A DNA stretch of 7,158 nt from a bacterium (GCA_021800575.1 JAJYYW010000069.1:1-7158), one strand, 5' to 3'. Counted from the first letter of the stretch, positions 1 to 6,055 are shown. Notes: generated by a model not told the origin, from the sequence alone. Numbers and translations: made by a program.

Positions 1-350
<350 letters not shown>

Positions 351-383
351 AGATTTTTATATATTCAATGGCTATAATAATGT

Positions 384-500
<117 letters not shown>

Positions 501-506
501 TTTTAT

Positions 507-536
507 GCCCCCCGCGAAAGCGGGGGGCTTTTTTTT
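507..536 (+). terminator. Intrinsic terminator of the rRNA operon
   Basis: A perfect 9-bp stem (GCCCCCCGC, 507-515, with GCGGGGGGC, 520-528) closed by a GAAA tetraloop is followed by eight T residues (529-536). It begins seven bases after the 5S rRNA. It is a textbook rho-independent terminator and marks the end of the rRNA transcript, so the next gene probably needs its own promoter. Confidence 0.95.
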
Positions 537-565
537 GGTTTTCGGGTTAAGGCGCTGTCAATACC

Positions 566-590
566 TTGACAACAAGGTGTGTGGTAAAAT
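566..590 (+). promoter_or_regulatory. Possible extended -10 promoter for the FAD oxidase gene
   Basis: TGGTAAAAT at 582-590 is an extended -10 element (TGn followed by TAAAAT, five of six to TATAAT). A perfect TTGACA lies at 566-571, but the spacer is only 13 nt, too short for a normal -35 partner. If used, the promoter probably relies on the extended -10. It lies between the rRNA terminator and the start codon at 616, where a promoter is expected. Confidence 0.35.
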
Positions 591-615
591 ATGCATTGAA
601 GCAAAGGGTGATCCA

Positions 616-2241
616 ATGAAACAGCAGTTGCGAAGTTTTTGGGGTTGGGGGCTGGCGGATGAAACACTGCCGGAAGCATATATTTCCGGATTTAAAAGCA
701 TGGTGCAGCTCGCATTTGGACTGAATTCCCTTGATGAAGCCCCTGCTCCGCAATTGATAGAACTCTCCCTGCGGCCATCCAGAATTGTACTTCCTTCCGC
801 TCTAAAATCCTTTTGTACAAACGAAACCTATGATAGGGCAGGACATACGTACGGAAAATCGTTCCGGGACATGGCCAGGGCCATAAACAGAGTTTTTGAT
901 AACCCACCGGACTATGTTGCATACCCTTCCACAGAAGAGGAAATCGCAGTGCTCATGAGTTTCTGTGCCGAACAAAGGATAGCTCTGATACCATACGGTG
1001 GTGGCTCAAGTGTTGTTGGAGGAGTAGAACAGCCCGGTGGAAATCAATATAAGGGATCAATATCATGCGACATGATGAAATTTAATAACATTATAAGAGT
1101 ACATGAAAAATCCAGGACCGCACGCATACAGGCCGGCATCTATGGACCTGCACTTGAAGCCGGTCTAAAGCCCTTCGGTCTGACAATCCGTCATTTTCCG
1201 CAGAGTTTTGAATTCTCAACGCTCGGAGGTTGGATTGCGACCAGAGCAGGTGGACATTTTGCCACGCTCTACACCCATATTGATGAGTTTGTTCAATCTC
1301 TGAGATTGATTACTCCAAAAGGTATTATAGAAACACGAGAGCTTCCCAGTTCGGGTGACGGGCCTGATGCTAACCGCTTCTTCATGGGATCGGAAGGCAT
1401 TTTCGGCATCATAACCGAAGCGACCGTAAGACTTCAGAATATACCTACAATAAAAGCTTCAGCTCTTGTGAAATTTACCGGGGAGAAGGCTGCCATAGAA
1501 GCCACCCGCAGAATAAGCCAAGCCGGCCTCAATCCGGCAAACGCACGGCTTATTTCAGCCATGGAATCCTTCAGTATGGGGATTGGGAATGGCACCGATA
1601 CGGTCCTTCTGCTTGGGTTCGAATCTCATGACCATGATCAGGAACCGAAACTCAGGAGAGCACTCTCTCTTTGCAGAGAAGGTGGCGGGGTCTGGAACGA
1701 ATCGGATGTCTCAATCAGAAAAGGTAATGAAGCGGCGGCTCCGGAAGCAAGCGAGCGCTGGAAAACCAATTTCCTGCGTGCGCCCTATATCAGAAATACG
1801 CTTGTCCGGTGCGGTATAATAACGGAAACATTTGAAACAGTCACAACATGGGACAACGTTGATACCTTTCACCCGGGGGTCATGAGTGCTGCAGAACAAG
1901 CCATGAGGAAAACATGCGGGAAGGGAATCATCATGTGGAGATTTACGCATATTTATCCGGACGGCCCTGTCATTTACTACACGGTGATTGCCCCTGGAAA
2001 GCGTGGCGACGAAGTAAGTCAATGGGATTCTATAAAAGCAGCCGTGTCGGATGCCATCATTGCCCACCATGGTCCAATAACCCATCACCATGCCGTAGGA
2101 AGGGATCACCAGCCATGGTTTGAAAAACAGTGTTCTCCGGTTTTCATGTCTGTTTTACAGGGAATTAAAAGCAATCTCGATCCGGACTGGATGCTCAATC
2201 CGGGTGTTTTAATCAGGCGTCCTTCCGGTACGTCCCGGTAG
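616..2241 (+). CDS. FAD-binding oxidase, alkyldihydroxyacetonephosphate synthase-like
   Basis: A 541-residue flavoprotein of the FAD-binding type 4 (PCMH/VAO) superfamily, probably cytoplasmic. The FAD pyrophosphate loop PYGGGSSVVGG is at 127-136, with further FAD-domain motifs STLGGWIATRAGGH (201-214) and GSEGIFGIITE (258-268). The substrate-cap domain fills the second half and has the HHHAVG motif at 490-495, as in alkyl-DHAP synthase (AGPS), where this histidine cluster and an upstream tyrosine (here the YY at 454-455) are catalytic. The C-terminus LDPDWMLNPGVLI (521-533) is typical of the family. AGPS makes the ether bond of ether lipids; that substrate is inferred, and a D-lactate/glycolate-type oxidase role remains possible. 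The frame is open upstream to 388, but that part is 5S rRNA and terminator. The ATG at 616 is preceded by AAGGGTGATCC, which pairs with the 16S tail apart from a two-base gap. Confidence 0.9.
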   Translation: MKQQLRSFWGWGLADETLPEAYISGFKSMVQLAFGLNSLDEAPAPQLIELSLRPSRIVLPSALKSFCTNETYDRAGHTYGKSFRDMARAINRVFDNPPDYVAYPSTEEEIAVLMSFCAEQRIALIPYGGGSSVVGGVEQPGGNQYKGSISCDMMKFNNIIRVHEKSRTARIQAGIYGPALEAGLKPFGLTIRHFPQSFEFSTLGGWIATRAGGHFATLYTHIDEFVQSLRLITPKGIIETRELPSSGDGPDANRFFMGSEGIFGIITEATVRLQNIPTIKASALVKFTGEKAAIEATRRISQAGLNPANARLISAMESFSMGIGNGTDTVLLLGFESHDHDQEPKLRRALSLCREGGGVWNESDVSIRKGNEAAAPEASERWKTNFLRAPYIRNTLVRCGIITETFETVTTWDNVDTFHPGVMSAAEQAMRKTCGKGIIMWRFTHIYPDGPVIYYTVIAPGKRGDEVSQWDSIKAAVSDAIIAHHGPITHHHAVGRDHQPWFEKQCSPVFMSVLQGIKSNLDPDWMLNPGVLIRRPSGTSR

Positions 2242-2299
2242 ATGGAAAAAAATATCGCTTATCTGCCTGGAAAATAAGGTTCCGACGTATCCAGCCGGG

Positions 2300-3004
2300 T
2301 TAGCCGATGTACAATTTCAGATGCTCTGCAAGCTCTCGTACATGCATCTGTCCGTCTGCCTTGGGTTTGCCGATATAACCGTAGGTGATCAGCGAGCCGA
2401 ACAGCGGATTGACGACCCTCGATATCCTTCCGGGTTTGCCCAGCGATATCGTTATGATGTCGTCCTTCGTGTGCTCCATGGTGAAGCGCAGCAGGCGCGC
2501 AACATCGTTGATGGTAGCGGCCTTGACTGCAATCTTTGTAATGTCTGCTGACGCTTTGCGGGCTTTGTTCAGCATGGCCAGGAAAAAGCTGTCTGCAGGC
2601 GTTCTGCCGAGGTTGTGGTATGACGCAATAACAGGTTTATTGTTCGCATGCCCCAGGCGCACGATGTCCGGGAACAGGCTGGACTTGATTTCTATGTCGA
2701 GCATATCTGCAAGGGGTGCGACTGCTTCAAACAATGAGCGGCGCCTGTGTTCGTCTATATGCCGCCTGCCGCCCTCTGATGGTATGCGGATCGTGCACAG
2801 CAAAGGCTTTTTAAACTGCTGTTTTGCCTGTTGAAAGACCTGTATGACATAATCTTCTGACAGTTTCTTAAACATGTCCACGCGCAGTTCTATCAGGCCG
2901 ATGGATTTTATATCAGCCGCTCGCAACAGACGTATATCGCTGTCTGAAACTGCTGCGGCTATCAGGGGGTAGGTGCCGGCTCCTGTGATTTTAAGATTTT
3001 TCAT
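2300..3004 (-). CDS. aroD: 3-dehydroquinate dehydratase, type I
   Basis: This shikimate-pathway enzyme dehydrates 3-dehydroquinate to 3-dehydroshikimate through a Schiff base. From the ATG at 3004 the protein has 234 residues, normal for the type I (beta/alpha)8 barrel. Family motifs appear in order: ELRVD (39-43), CTIR (70-73), DIE (103-105), SYHN with the general-base histidine H130, KIAV with the Schiff-base lysine K157, SLGKPGRISR (187-196) with the substrate-binding arginine, and the GQ pair at 218-219. No catalytic residue is missing. The frame is open to a TTG at 3043, with ATGs at 3034 and 3013; 3004 is chosen because MKNLKI aligns with the usual N-terminus, though no start has a convincing ribosome binding site. 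The gene converges on the FAD oxidase with 58 bp between stops, and no other aro gene is nearby. Confidence 0.92.
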   Translation of the reverse strand: MKNLKITGAGTYPLIAAAVSDSDIRLLRAADIKSIGLIELRVDMFKKLSEDYVIQVFQQAKQQFKKPLLCTIRIPSEGGRRHIDEHRRRSLFEAVAPLADMLDIEIKSSLFPDIVRLGHANNKPVIASYHNLGRTPADSFFLAMLNKARKASADITKIAVKAATINDVARLLRFTMEHTKDDIITISLGKPGRISRVVNPLFGSLITYGYIGKPKADGQMHVRELAEHLKLYIG

Positions 3005-3052
3005 TATAAACATTATCGTACCGTACCTGCGCATAAATTGCAAAAAATCCCA

Positions 3053-3160
3053 TCACAGCTTTGCGCCGTTCGGGTTTTGAGAATACTCCAGGTATAATAA
3101 AAAATGGGCATATAAAAAAATAAATATTGACATACTTAGAAATATATAATGTAAAATCAT
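3053..3160 (-). CDS. Possible 35-residue membrane peptide upstream of aroD
   Basis: On the minus strand a consensus Shine-Dalgarno AAGGAGG lies 11 nt before an ATG at 3160 that opens a 35-codon frame ending in TGA at 3053. The product begins MILHYIFLSMSIFIFLYAH, a single hydrophobic helix (about residues 2-24), and ends in a polar tail (YSQNPNGAKL). Its stop is 49 bp before the chosen aroD start, so it could be a leader peptide or a small membrane protein. Against this, the region is very AT-rich, which produces hydrophobic codons by chance, and the Shine-Dalgarno spacing is long. No similarity to a known family is recognised. Confidence 0.25.
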   Translation of the reverse strand: MILHYIFLSMSIFIFLYAHFLLYLEYSQNPNGAKL

Positions 3161-3300
3161 AATAATTCGTTCCTCCTTGTTAATCTCACCTTGTTTATGG
3201 AACCATGCTGATTTTTATGACCCCAGAATGGGTCGAAGATATGTTTTTGGAGGATGCTTGAGGATTATTCATATCGGTTTTCATAAAGCTTACCTTCCTC

Positions 3301-3328
3301 TGTCATTCCCGCACAGGCGGGAATCCAG
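3301..3328 (+). repeat. TCATTCC hairpin repeat, copy 1
   Basis: Forward copy: the 8-bp stem ATTCCCGC/GCGGGAAT closes an ACAG loop, flanked by GTC and CCAG. Confidence 0.85.
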
Positions 3329-3401
3329 GATCCCCTCCAACTCGACGGTCACAAATATTGTAGGCAAGATATAGTAATGAGTAGCGAGTACAACTCTTTT
3401 C

Positions 3402-3438
3402 TGTCATTGCGAGGAGCTGAAAGCGACGAAGCAATCTC
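3402..3438 (+). repeat. TCATTGCGAGGAGC-type dispersed repeat
   Basis: The unit runs from TGTCATTGCGAGGAGC to GCGACGAAGCAATCTC, with TTGC and GCAA as its outer complementary ends. This is a widespread dispersed repeat type in the same bacteria that carry the TCATTCC hairpin. One copy is seen. Confidence 0.7.
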
Positions 3439-3441
3439 AAG

Positions 3442-3521
3442 TTTCCCCCTTAATTTAAGTGGCGGGGTACCCACCGGGCACACTGCGAAGCTGGGTCGCG
3501 TGGGTCGAGGGAGTTATGATT
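3442..3521 (+). repeat. CCCCCTTAA-type repeat with an inserted segment, copy 1
   Basis: It starts CCCCCTTAATTTAAG (3445-3459) and ends AGGGAGTTATGATT. Copy 2 at 3844-3881 has nearly the same ends but only about 9 bases in the middle. Here about 47 bases (roughly 3460-3506) replace them, including an inverted pair ACCCAC (3469-3474) and GTGGGT (3500-3505). This suggests one repeat inserted in another. Confidence 0.6.
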
Positions 3522-3523
3522 TT

Positions 3524-3549
3524 TCATCCCCTCTAAAAAGTGGGGATGA
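3524..3549. repeat. Hairpin TCATCCCC/GGGGATGA
   Basis: An 8-bp perfect stem (3524-3531 with 3542-3549) closes a 10-base AT-rich loop. It is not followed by a T-run, so it is read as a repeat rather than a terminator. Confidence 0.55.
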
Positions 3550-3574
3550 AAGGGGTGTGTTAACTTCCGATCCC

Positions 3575-3594
3575 ATCCAACTCGCCAGCCTCAC
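3575..3594 (+). repeat. 20-bp direct repeat, copy 1
   Basis: ATCCAACTCGCCAGCCTCAC occurs exactly at 3575-3594 and again at 3740-3759. A weaker third version, also preceded by GATCCC, is at 3329-3352. Confidence 0.7.
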
Positions 3595-3609
3595 CAAAGA
3601 GGATAAAGA

Positions 3610-3638
3610 CTGGATTCCGTATCAAGTACGGAATGACA
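3610..3638 (-). repeat. TCATTCC hairpin repeat, copy 2 (inverted)
   Basis: Inverted copy with stem ATTCCGTA/TACGGAAT and a 5-base loop, belonging to a variant with two C instead of three in the stem. Confidence 0.8.
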
Positions 3639-3651
3639 GATTATCCTCTTT

Positions 3652-3679
3652 TGTCATTCCCGTGAAAACGGGAATCCAG
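3652..3679 (+). repeat. TCATTCC hairpin repeat, copy 3
   Basis: Forward copy with stem ATTCCCGT/ACGGGAAT and a GAAA loop. The last stem pair is changed on both sides compared with copy 5. Confidence 0.85.
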
Positions 3680-3691
3680 AGAAAAGAAAAC

Positions 3692-3720
3692 ATGGATTCC
3701 GTGTCGCAGCACGGAATGAC
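3692..3720 (-). repeat. TCATTCC hairpin repeat, copy 4 (inverted)
   Basis: Inverted copy with stem ATTCCGTG/CACGGAAT and a 6-base loop; same two-C variant as copy 2. Confidence 0.8.
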
Positions 3721-3739
3721 GGAATTGAATAATCAGCCG

Positions 3740-3759
3740 ATCCAACTCGCCAGCCTCAC
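3740..3759 (+). repeat. 20-bp direct repeat, copy 2
   Basis: Exact second copy of the 3575-3594 unit, in the same orientation and the same frame. Confidence 0.7.
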
Positions 3760-3784
3760 GACCGACAATCTTGGTTTCTCGTTT

Positions 3785-3817
3785 CCCCCTTTGAAAAAGG
3801 AGGAACAAGGAGGATTT
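3785..3817 (+). repeat. CCCCCTTTGAAAAAGG-type dispersed repeat
   Basis: A self-complementary CCCCCTTTGAAAAAGGAGG is followed by AACAAGGAGGATTT. This is a well-known dispersed repeat type in Nitrospirota-like and deltaproteobacterial genomes. The AGGAGG inside it mimics a ribosome binding site, but no gene follows. Confidence 0.7.
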
Positions 3818-3843
3818 ATTAATAATTCCCTTTCCGCAAATCT

Positions 3844-3881
3844 CCCCCTTAGCTTAAGGGGGACGGAAGGGAGTTATGATT
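3844..3881 (+). repeat. CCCCCTTAA-type repeat, copy 2 (uninterrupted)
   Basis: The perfect stem CCCCCTTA/TAAGGGGG (3844-3851 with 3855-3862) is followed by ACGGAAGGGAGTTATGATT. It is the uninterrupted counterpart of 3442-3521. Confidence 0.7.
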
Positions 3882-3909
3882 CTGCTTTGCCAGACGGCTT
3901 ACCTGCTTT

Positions 3910-3937
3910 TGTCATTCCCGCGAAAGCGGGAATCCAG
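3910..3937 (+). repeat. TCATTCC hairpin repeat, copy 5
   Basis: Forward copy with stem ATTCCCGC/GCGGGAAT and a GAAA loop. It abuts the first recognisable part of the broken solenoid gene. Confidence 0.88.
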
Positions 3938-4108
3938 AATCCTATACCGCCCTTGCCCTCTCTGCTTTGAAATCTGTCAATTACTCCGACCAGACTACCA
4001 TCAGCAATGCGGTGCTTTATCTTGTGACCAATCAGAATACATTTAGATTAACGTAGAAACCAACCGTCTTTGACGGTAGTTATGTAAAATTTGGCTTGGC
4101 CGGTATTC

Positions 4109-4136
4109 TGTCATTCCCACGAAAGTGGGAATCCAG
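4109..4136 (+). repeat. TCATTCC hairpin repeat, copy 6
   Basis: Forward copy with stem ATTCCCAC/GTGGGAAT and a GAAA loop. One inner pair is A-T instead of G-C, changed on both sides. Confidence 0.87.
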
Positions 4137-4162
4137 AAATATTATTTGGAAATGATAAAGAA

Positions 4163-4190
4163 CTGGATTCCCGTTTCCACGGGAATGACA
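4163..4190 (-). repeat. TCATTCC hairpin repeat, copy 7 (inverted)
   Basis: Inverted copy with stem ATTCCCGT/ACGGGAAT, 26 bp after copy 6. The two copies form a larger inverted pair spanning 4109-4190. Confidence 0.87.
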
Positions 4191-4209
4191 TGTTGAGGGC
4201 TTTCCTAAG

Positions 4210-4228
4210 CCGCCGCCTTTGGCGGCGG
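4210..4228. repeat. GC-rich hairpin CCGCCGCC/GGCGGCGG
   Basis: A perfect 8-bp stem with a TTT loop. TAATT follows rather than a T-run, so it is a weak terminator candidate at best. This hairpin type is another common dispersed element. Confidence 0.6.
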
Positions 4229-4250
4229 TAATTCACTGGGTTTTGTTTGG

Positions 4251-4278
4251 GTAGGGGCATATTGCAATATGCCCCTAC
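4251..4278. repeat. 28-bp perfect palindrome GTAGGGGCATATTG...
   Basis: The left half GTAGGGGCATATTG is followed directly by its exact reverse complement, with no loop. Palindromes of the GTAGGGGC...GCCCCTAC kind are dispersed in many bacterial genomes. Confidence 0.8.
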
Positions 4279-4318
4279 GATCTAATTTGGCTCAGGGCAG
4301 GGTAACACACCCCTGACC

Positions 4319-4334
4319 CCTCTTAATAGAGAGG
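4319..4334. repeat. Small hairpin CCTCT/AGAGG
   Basis: A 5-bp stem with a six-base TAATAG loop sits within a CCCCTGACCCCTC...GAGGAAATG context, resembling degenerate CCCCTC-type dispersed repeats. It ends just before the second piece of the solenoid remnant. Confidence 0.4.
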
Positions 4335-4514
4335 AAATGCCCCTGCAGGAGGCTGTGAATTATATCACCTCTACCCAGTCCTCAGACGGCACATGGAACG
4401 GGAATCCGTCTCTTGCTTGAGGCGGATATCTGCAGGTAGTACAGTTGCAGACAAAACAATAATCCTGATGCAATATAGCTCATGCAGCGCTGTGAAGATC
4501 GTGCATTGTTCATC

Positions 4515-4543
4515 TTGAAAAAGACCCTGCTGTGCCTTAAGAT
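4515..4543 (+). promoter_or_regulatory. Sigma70-type promoter of the SDR gene
   Basis: TTGAAA (4515-4520) and TAAGAT (4538-4543) are separated by an optimal 17 nt; each differs from consensus at one position. The predicted transcript start is near 4550, giving a leader of about 46 nt. The leader contains a small hairpin (ACTGAA 4556-4561 with TTCAGT 4571-4576) and the ribosome binding site AGAGG at 4586-4590. Confidence 0.65.
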
Positions 4544-4595
4544 ACGTGATAATGAACTGAACGTGGCCGTTTCAGTGAGAGAATGAGAGGAAACT

Positions 4596-5372
4596 ATGGA
4601 TAGAAAAGTCATTGTGGTGACAGGGGCGAGCAGCGGTATCGGTGCTGCTCTGTGTAAAAAAATGGGTGCCGAGGGTTGGTGCGTTGTTCTTGCAGCACGG
4701 CGTTTGGCAGAACTTAAGAAAACGGCAGCCGCATCAGGCACCTGCACCTTGATCGTGCCGACCGATGTCACCAAAAAATCCGACATGGATCATCTGAAGA
4801 AGAAGGCCCTTGAAAAGTTCGGCAGGATAGACGTCTGGGTCAACAATGCCGGCAGAGGCATCGGGAGACGGGTGACCGAGCTCACGGAACAGGACATCGA
4901 CGAGATCATGGGCGTTAATTTTAAGTCCGTTTTCTTCGGCATTCAGGCCGTGGTTCCGTATTTCATGGAACACGGCAGCGGACATATCATCAACATCTCC
5001 TCGTTTCTTGGAAGGGTGCCGTTTGCAACGTTCAGGTCGGTCTATAACGCAGCGAAAAGCGCGGTAAACACGCTGACTGCCAATCTGCGGGTAGATCTGC
5101 GTCACTCGCACCCAGGAATAAAGGTATCCCTGGTCATGCCGGGTATGGTAACATCGGAATTCCAGAAAAATGCCCTGCACGGCACACCGCAGGTCCCGCA
5201 CGTGACGAACAGCGGTATGAAGCCCCAGACGTCCGAAGAGGTCGCAGACATGCTGTTCGAGCTTATCAAACATCCAAGGCCCGAGTTGTACACGAACAGC
5301 GCTTCGGCCGAGATGGCAAAACGATATTATGAAGACGTCGCAGCTTTTGAGGAAGCCCAGTTCAACAGGTAA
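4596..5372 (+). CDS. SDR family NAD(P)-dependent oxidoreductase
   Basis: A 258-residue classical short-chain dehydrogenase/reductase, the normal length, with a single Rossmann domain and no signal peptide. Motifs in order: the nucleotide-binding glycine motif TGASSGIG (9-16), ARR after beta-2 (34-36, suggesting NADPH preference), D57 of the adenine pocket, NNAG (83-86), the catalytic asparagine N108, serine S135/S136 in NISS, Y150 and K154 in YNAAK, and PGMVTSEF (182-189). The tetrad is complete, so the enzyme should be active. The substrate cannot be told from sequence. The ATG at 4596 has AGAGG five bases upstream and a good promoter at 4515-4543. The hemerythrin gene follows after 114 bp in the same direction, but with its own likely control region, so the two are probably not tightly co-transcribed. 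Confidence 0.93.
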   Translation: MDRKVIVVTGASSGIGAALCKKMGAEGWCVVLAARRLAELKKTAAASGTCTLIVPTDVTKKSDMDHLKKKALEKFGRIDVWVNNAGRGIGRRVTELTEQDIDEIMGVNFKSVFFGIQAVVPYFMEHGSGHIINISSFLGRVPFATFRSVYNAAKSAVNTLTANLRVDLRHSHPGIKVSLVMPGMVTSEFQKNALHGTPQVPHVTNSGMKPQTSEEVADMLFELIKHPRPELYTNSASAEMAKRYYEDVAAFEEAQFNR

Positions 5373-5425
5373 GACACCTGCATCTCATACTGAAGCAAGG
5401 CCTCAAAAGCACCAGTTTCATAAAC

Positions 5426-5439
5426 ATGATGTACATCAT
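5426..5439. promoter_or_regulatory. FNR/DNR-like palindromic operator upstream of the hemerythrin gene
   Basis: ATGATGTACATCAT is a perfect 14-bp palindrome. Its core TGAT-N4-ATCA matches the binding site of the Crp/Fnr family (FNR, DNR, NnrR: TTGAT-N4-ATCAA) at all but the outermost base of each half. Its centre is 54 bp before the hemerythrin start. A weak -10 (TATAGC, 5460-5465) would place the site near -40, the position used by class II Crp/Fnr activators. The site is clear in the sequence; the regulator is inferred. Confidence 0.5.
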
Positions 5440-5486
5440 ACACCTTTCTGCCAGGCGGATATAGCTTAGGTATAAAAGGAGGTTGT

Positions 5487-6035
5487 ATGAGATCAACAGA
5501 AACACTGATGCACGAGCACAGGATTATCGAAAAGATGCTCAATGTGCTGTCAAACTATTCCATAAAGATGGAGCAGAACAAAAAGGTCCAGCCTGCGCAG
5601 CTTCGGTCATGCGTGGATTTTATCCGGACATTCGCAGATACTTGCCATCACCACAAGGAAGAGGGCGTCCTGTTTGCCGAGATGGAGGCCCATGGAATGC
5701 CGACCAACGGCGGTCCGGTCGGAGTCATGCTTGCTGAGCATGAGATGGGGAGGAACTACGTCAAGGGAATGGCACAGGCCCTTGATGCTTATGAAAAAGG
5801 AACATCCGGTGCGGACAAGTCTTTTATCGAAAACGCACGGGGGTATATCGGTCTGCTGAGTCAGCACATCAATAAAGAGGACAACATCCTGTATCCCATG
5901 GCAGAGGACATGCTTGCTGACATGGACGCACAGATTCTTCAACGGTTTGAGGATGTAGAGAAGAAGCTCGGTACGGGTGTGCATGCGAAGTACGAAGCAA
6001 TGGTCGATCAACTGGAGAAAGACAGCGCTTCCTGA
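5487..6035 (+). CDS. Hemerythrin domain-containing protein
   Basis: A 182-residue soluble protein of the hemerythrin HHE family, a four-helix bundle with a non-haem di-iron site that binds oxygen or responds to nitric oxide or redox stress. Candidate iron ligands are placed as expected: H9/H11 in MHEHR, H54-H56 with E59 in HHHKEEGVLF, H85 in AEHEMGR, and H127 with E131/D132 in HINKEDNILYP. The segment HHHKEEGVLFAEMEAHGMP followed by GGPVGVML is characteristic of a stand-alone cytoplasmic subfamily. No signal peptide or membrane helix is visible. The start is fixed by AAGGAGG at 5476-5482, four bases before the ATG. An FNR/DNR-like palindrome lies upstream, and an ankyrin-repeat gene begins 20 bp after the stop, probably in the same operon. 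Whether it acts in sensing, oxygen delivery or NO handling is unknown. Confidence 0.93.
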   Translation: MRSTETLMHEHRIIEKMLNVLSNYSIKMEQNKKVQPAQLRSCVDFIRTFADTCHHHKEEGVLFAEMEAHGMPTNGGPVGVMLAEHEMGRNYVKGMAQALDAYEKGTSGADKSFIENARGYIGLLSQHINKEDNILYPMAEDMLADMDAQILQRFEDVEKKLGTGVHAKYEAMVDQLEKDSAS

Positions 6036-6055
6036 CGGCTGTCACCCGAGGTCGT

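Larger units (their letters stand above)
3301..4340. repeat. Cluster of dispersed palindromic repeats in a region without an intact gene
   Basis: About 1 kb holds at least five kinds of short palindromic repeat, placed almost end to end in both orientations. There are seven copies of a TCATTCC...GGAATCCAG hairpin, CCCCCTT-type units, a TCATTGCGAGGAGC unit, a GC-rich hairpin and a GTAGGGGC palindrome. Such units are known as genome-wide dispersed repeats in Nitrospirota, Desulfobacterota and related bacteria. Frames open across the cluster (3177-3374 and 3377-3970) are by-products of translating repeats. Outside the repeats, 3161-3300 shows nothing recognisable. Confidence 0.85.
3940..4420 (+). 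pseudogene. Remnant of a prenyltransferase/squalene-oxidase-repeat protein gene
   Basis: Two pieces of an alpha-toroid repeat protein survive in different frames. Piece one (3943-4053) reads YTALALSALKSVNYSDQTTI and then SNAVLYLVTNQN before a stop at 4054. Piece two (4340-4420) reads EAVNYITSTQSSDGTWNGNP and ends at a TGA. The patterns TALAL-ALK, AVxYLxxNQ and AVxYIxxTQxSDGTW are the signature of squalene-cyclase-like solenoid repeats, which in these bacteria often occur in large secreted proteins. About 285 bp between the pieces is almost wholly dispersed repeats. After the stop at 4420 another frame gives LRRISAGSTVADKT, a plausible continuation after a frameshift. The start of the gene is not recognisable. 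The family call is from motif memory; it could not be searched. Confidence 0.65.

Noticed and set aside
2242..2299. Terminator between the convergent FAD oxidase and aroD genes
   Set aside because: No stem with a T-run could be found on either strand in this gap.
2385..2834. Open frame of 149 codons opposite aroD
   Set aside because: It is antisense to a gene with all catalytic residues and has no motif of its own.
3127..3157. Plus-strand promoter with TTGACA and TAAAAT
   Set aside because: The spacer is 19 nt (12 nt to the alternative TATAAT), the sequence is AT-rich, and no credible plus-strand gene follows.
3177..3374. Open frame of 65 codons on the plus strand
   Set aside because: It has no ribosome binding site or recognisable motif, and it runs into the first hairpin repeat.
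3377..3970. Open frame of 197 codons on the plus strand
   Set aside because: It is a translation of dispersed repeats (it contains the familiar VIPAKAGIQ-like peptide several times) and has no domain; it is a spurious frame.
3301..4190. CRISPR array
   Set aside because: The repeats are in both orientations, vary in sequence, and are not separated by spacers of regular length.
4734..5273. Open frame of 179 codons opposite the SDR gene
   Set aside because: It is a shadow of a clear SDR gene and shows no domain or ribosome binding site.
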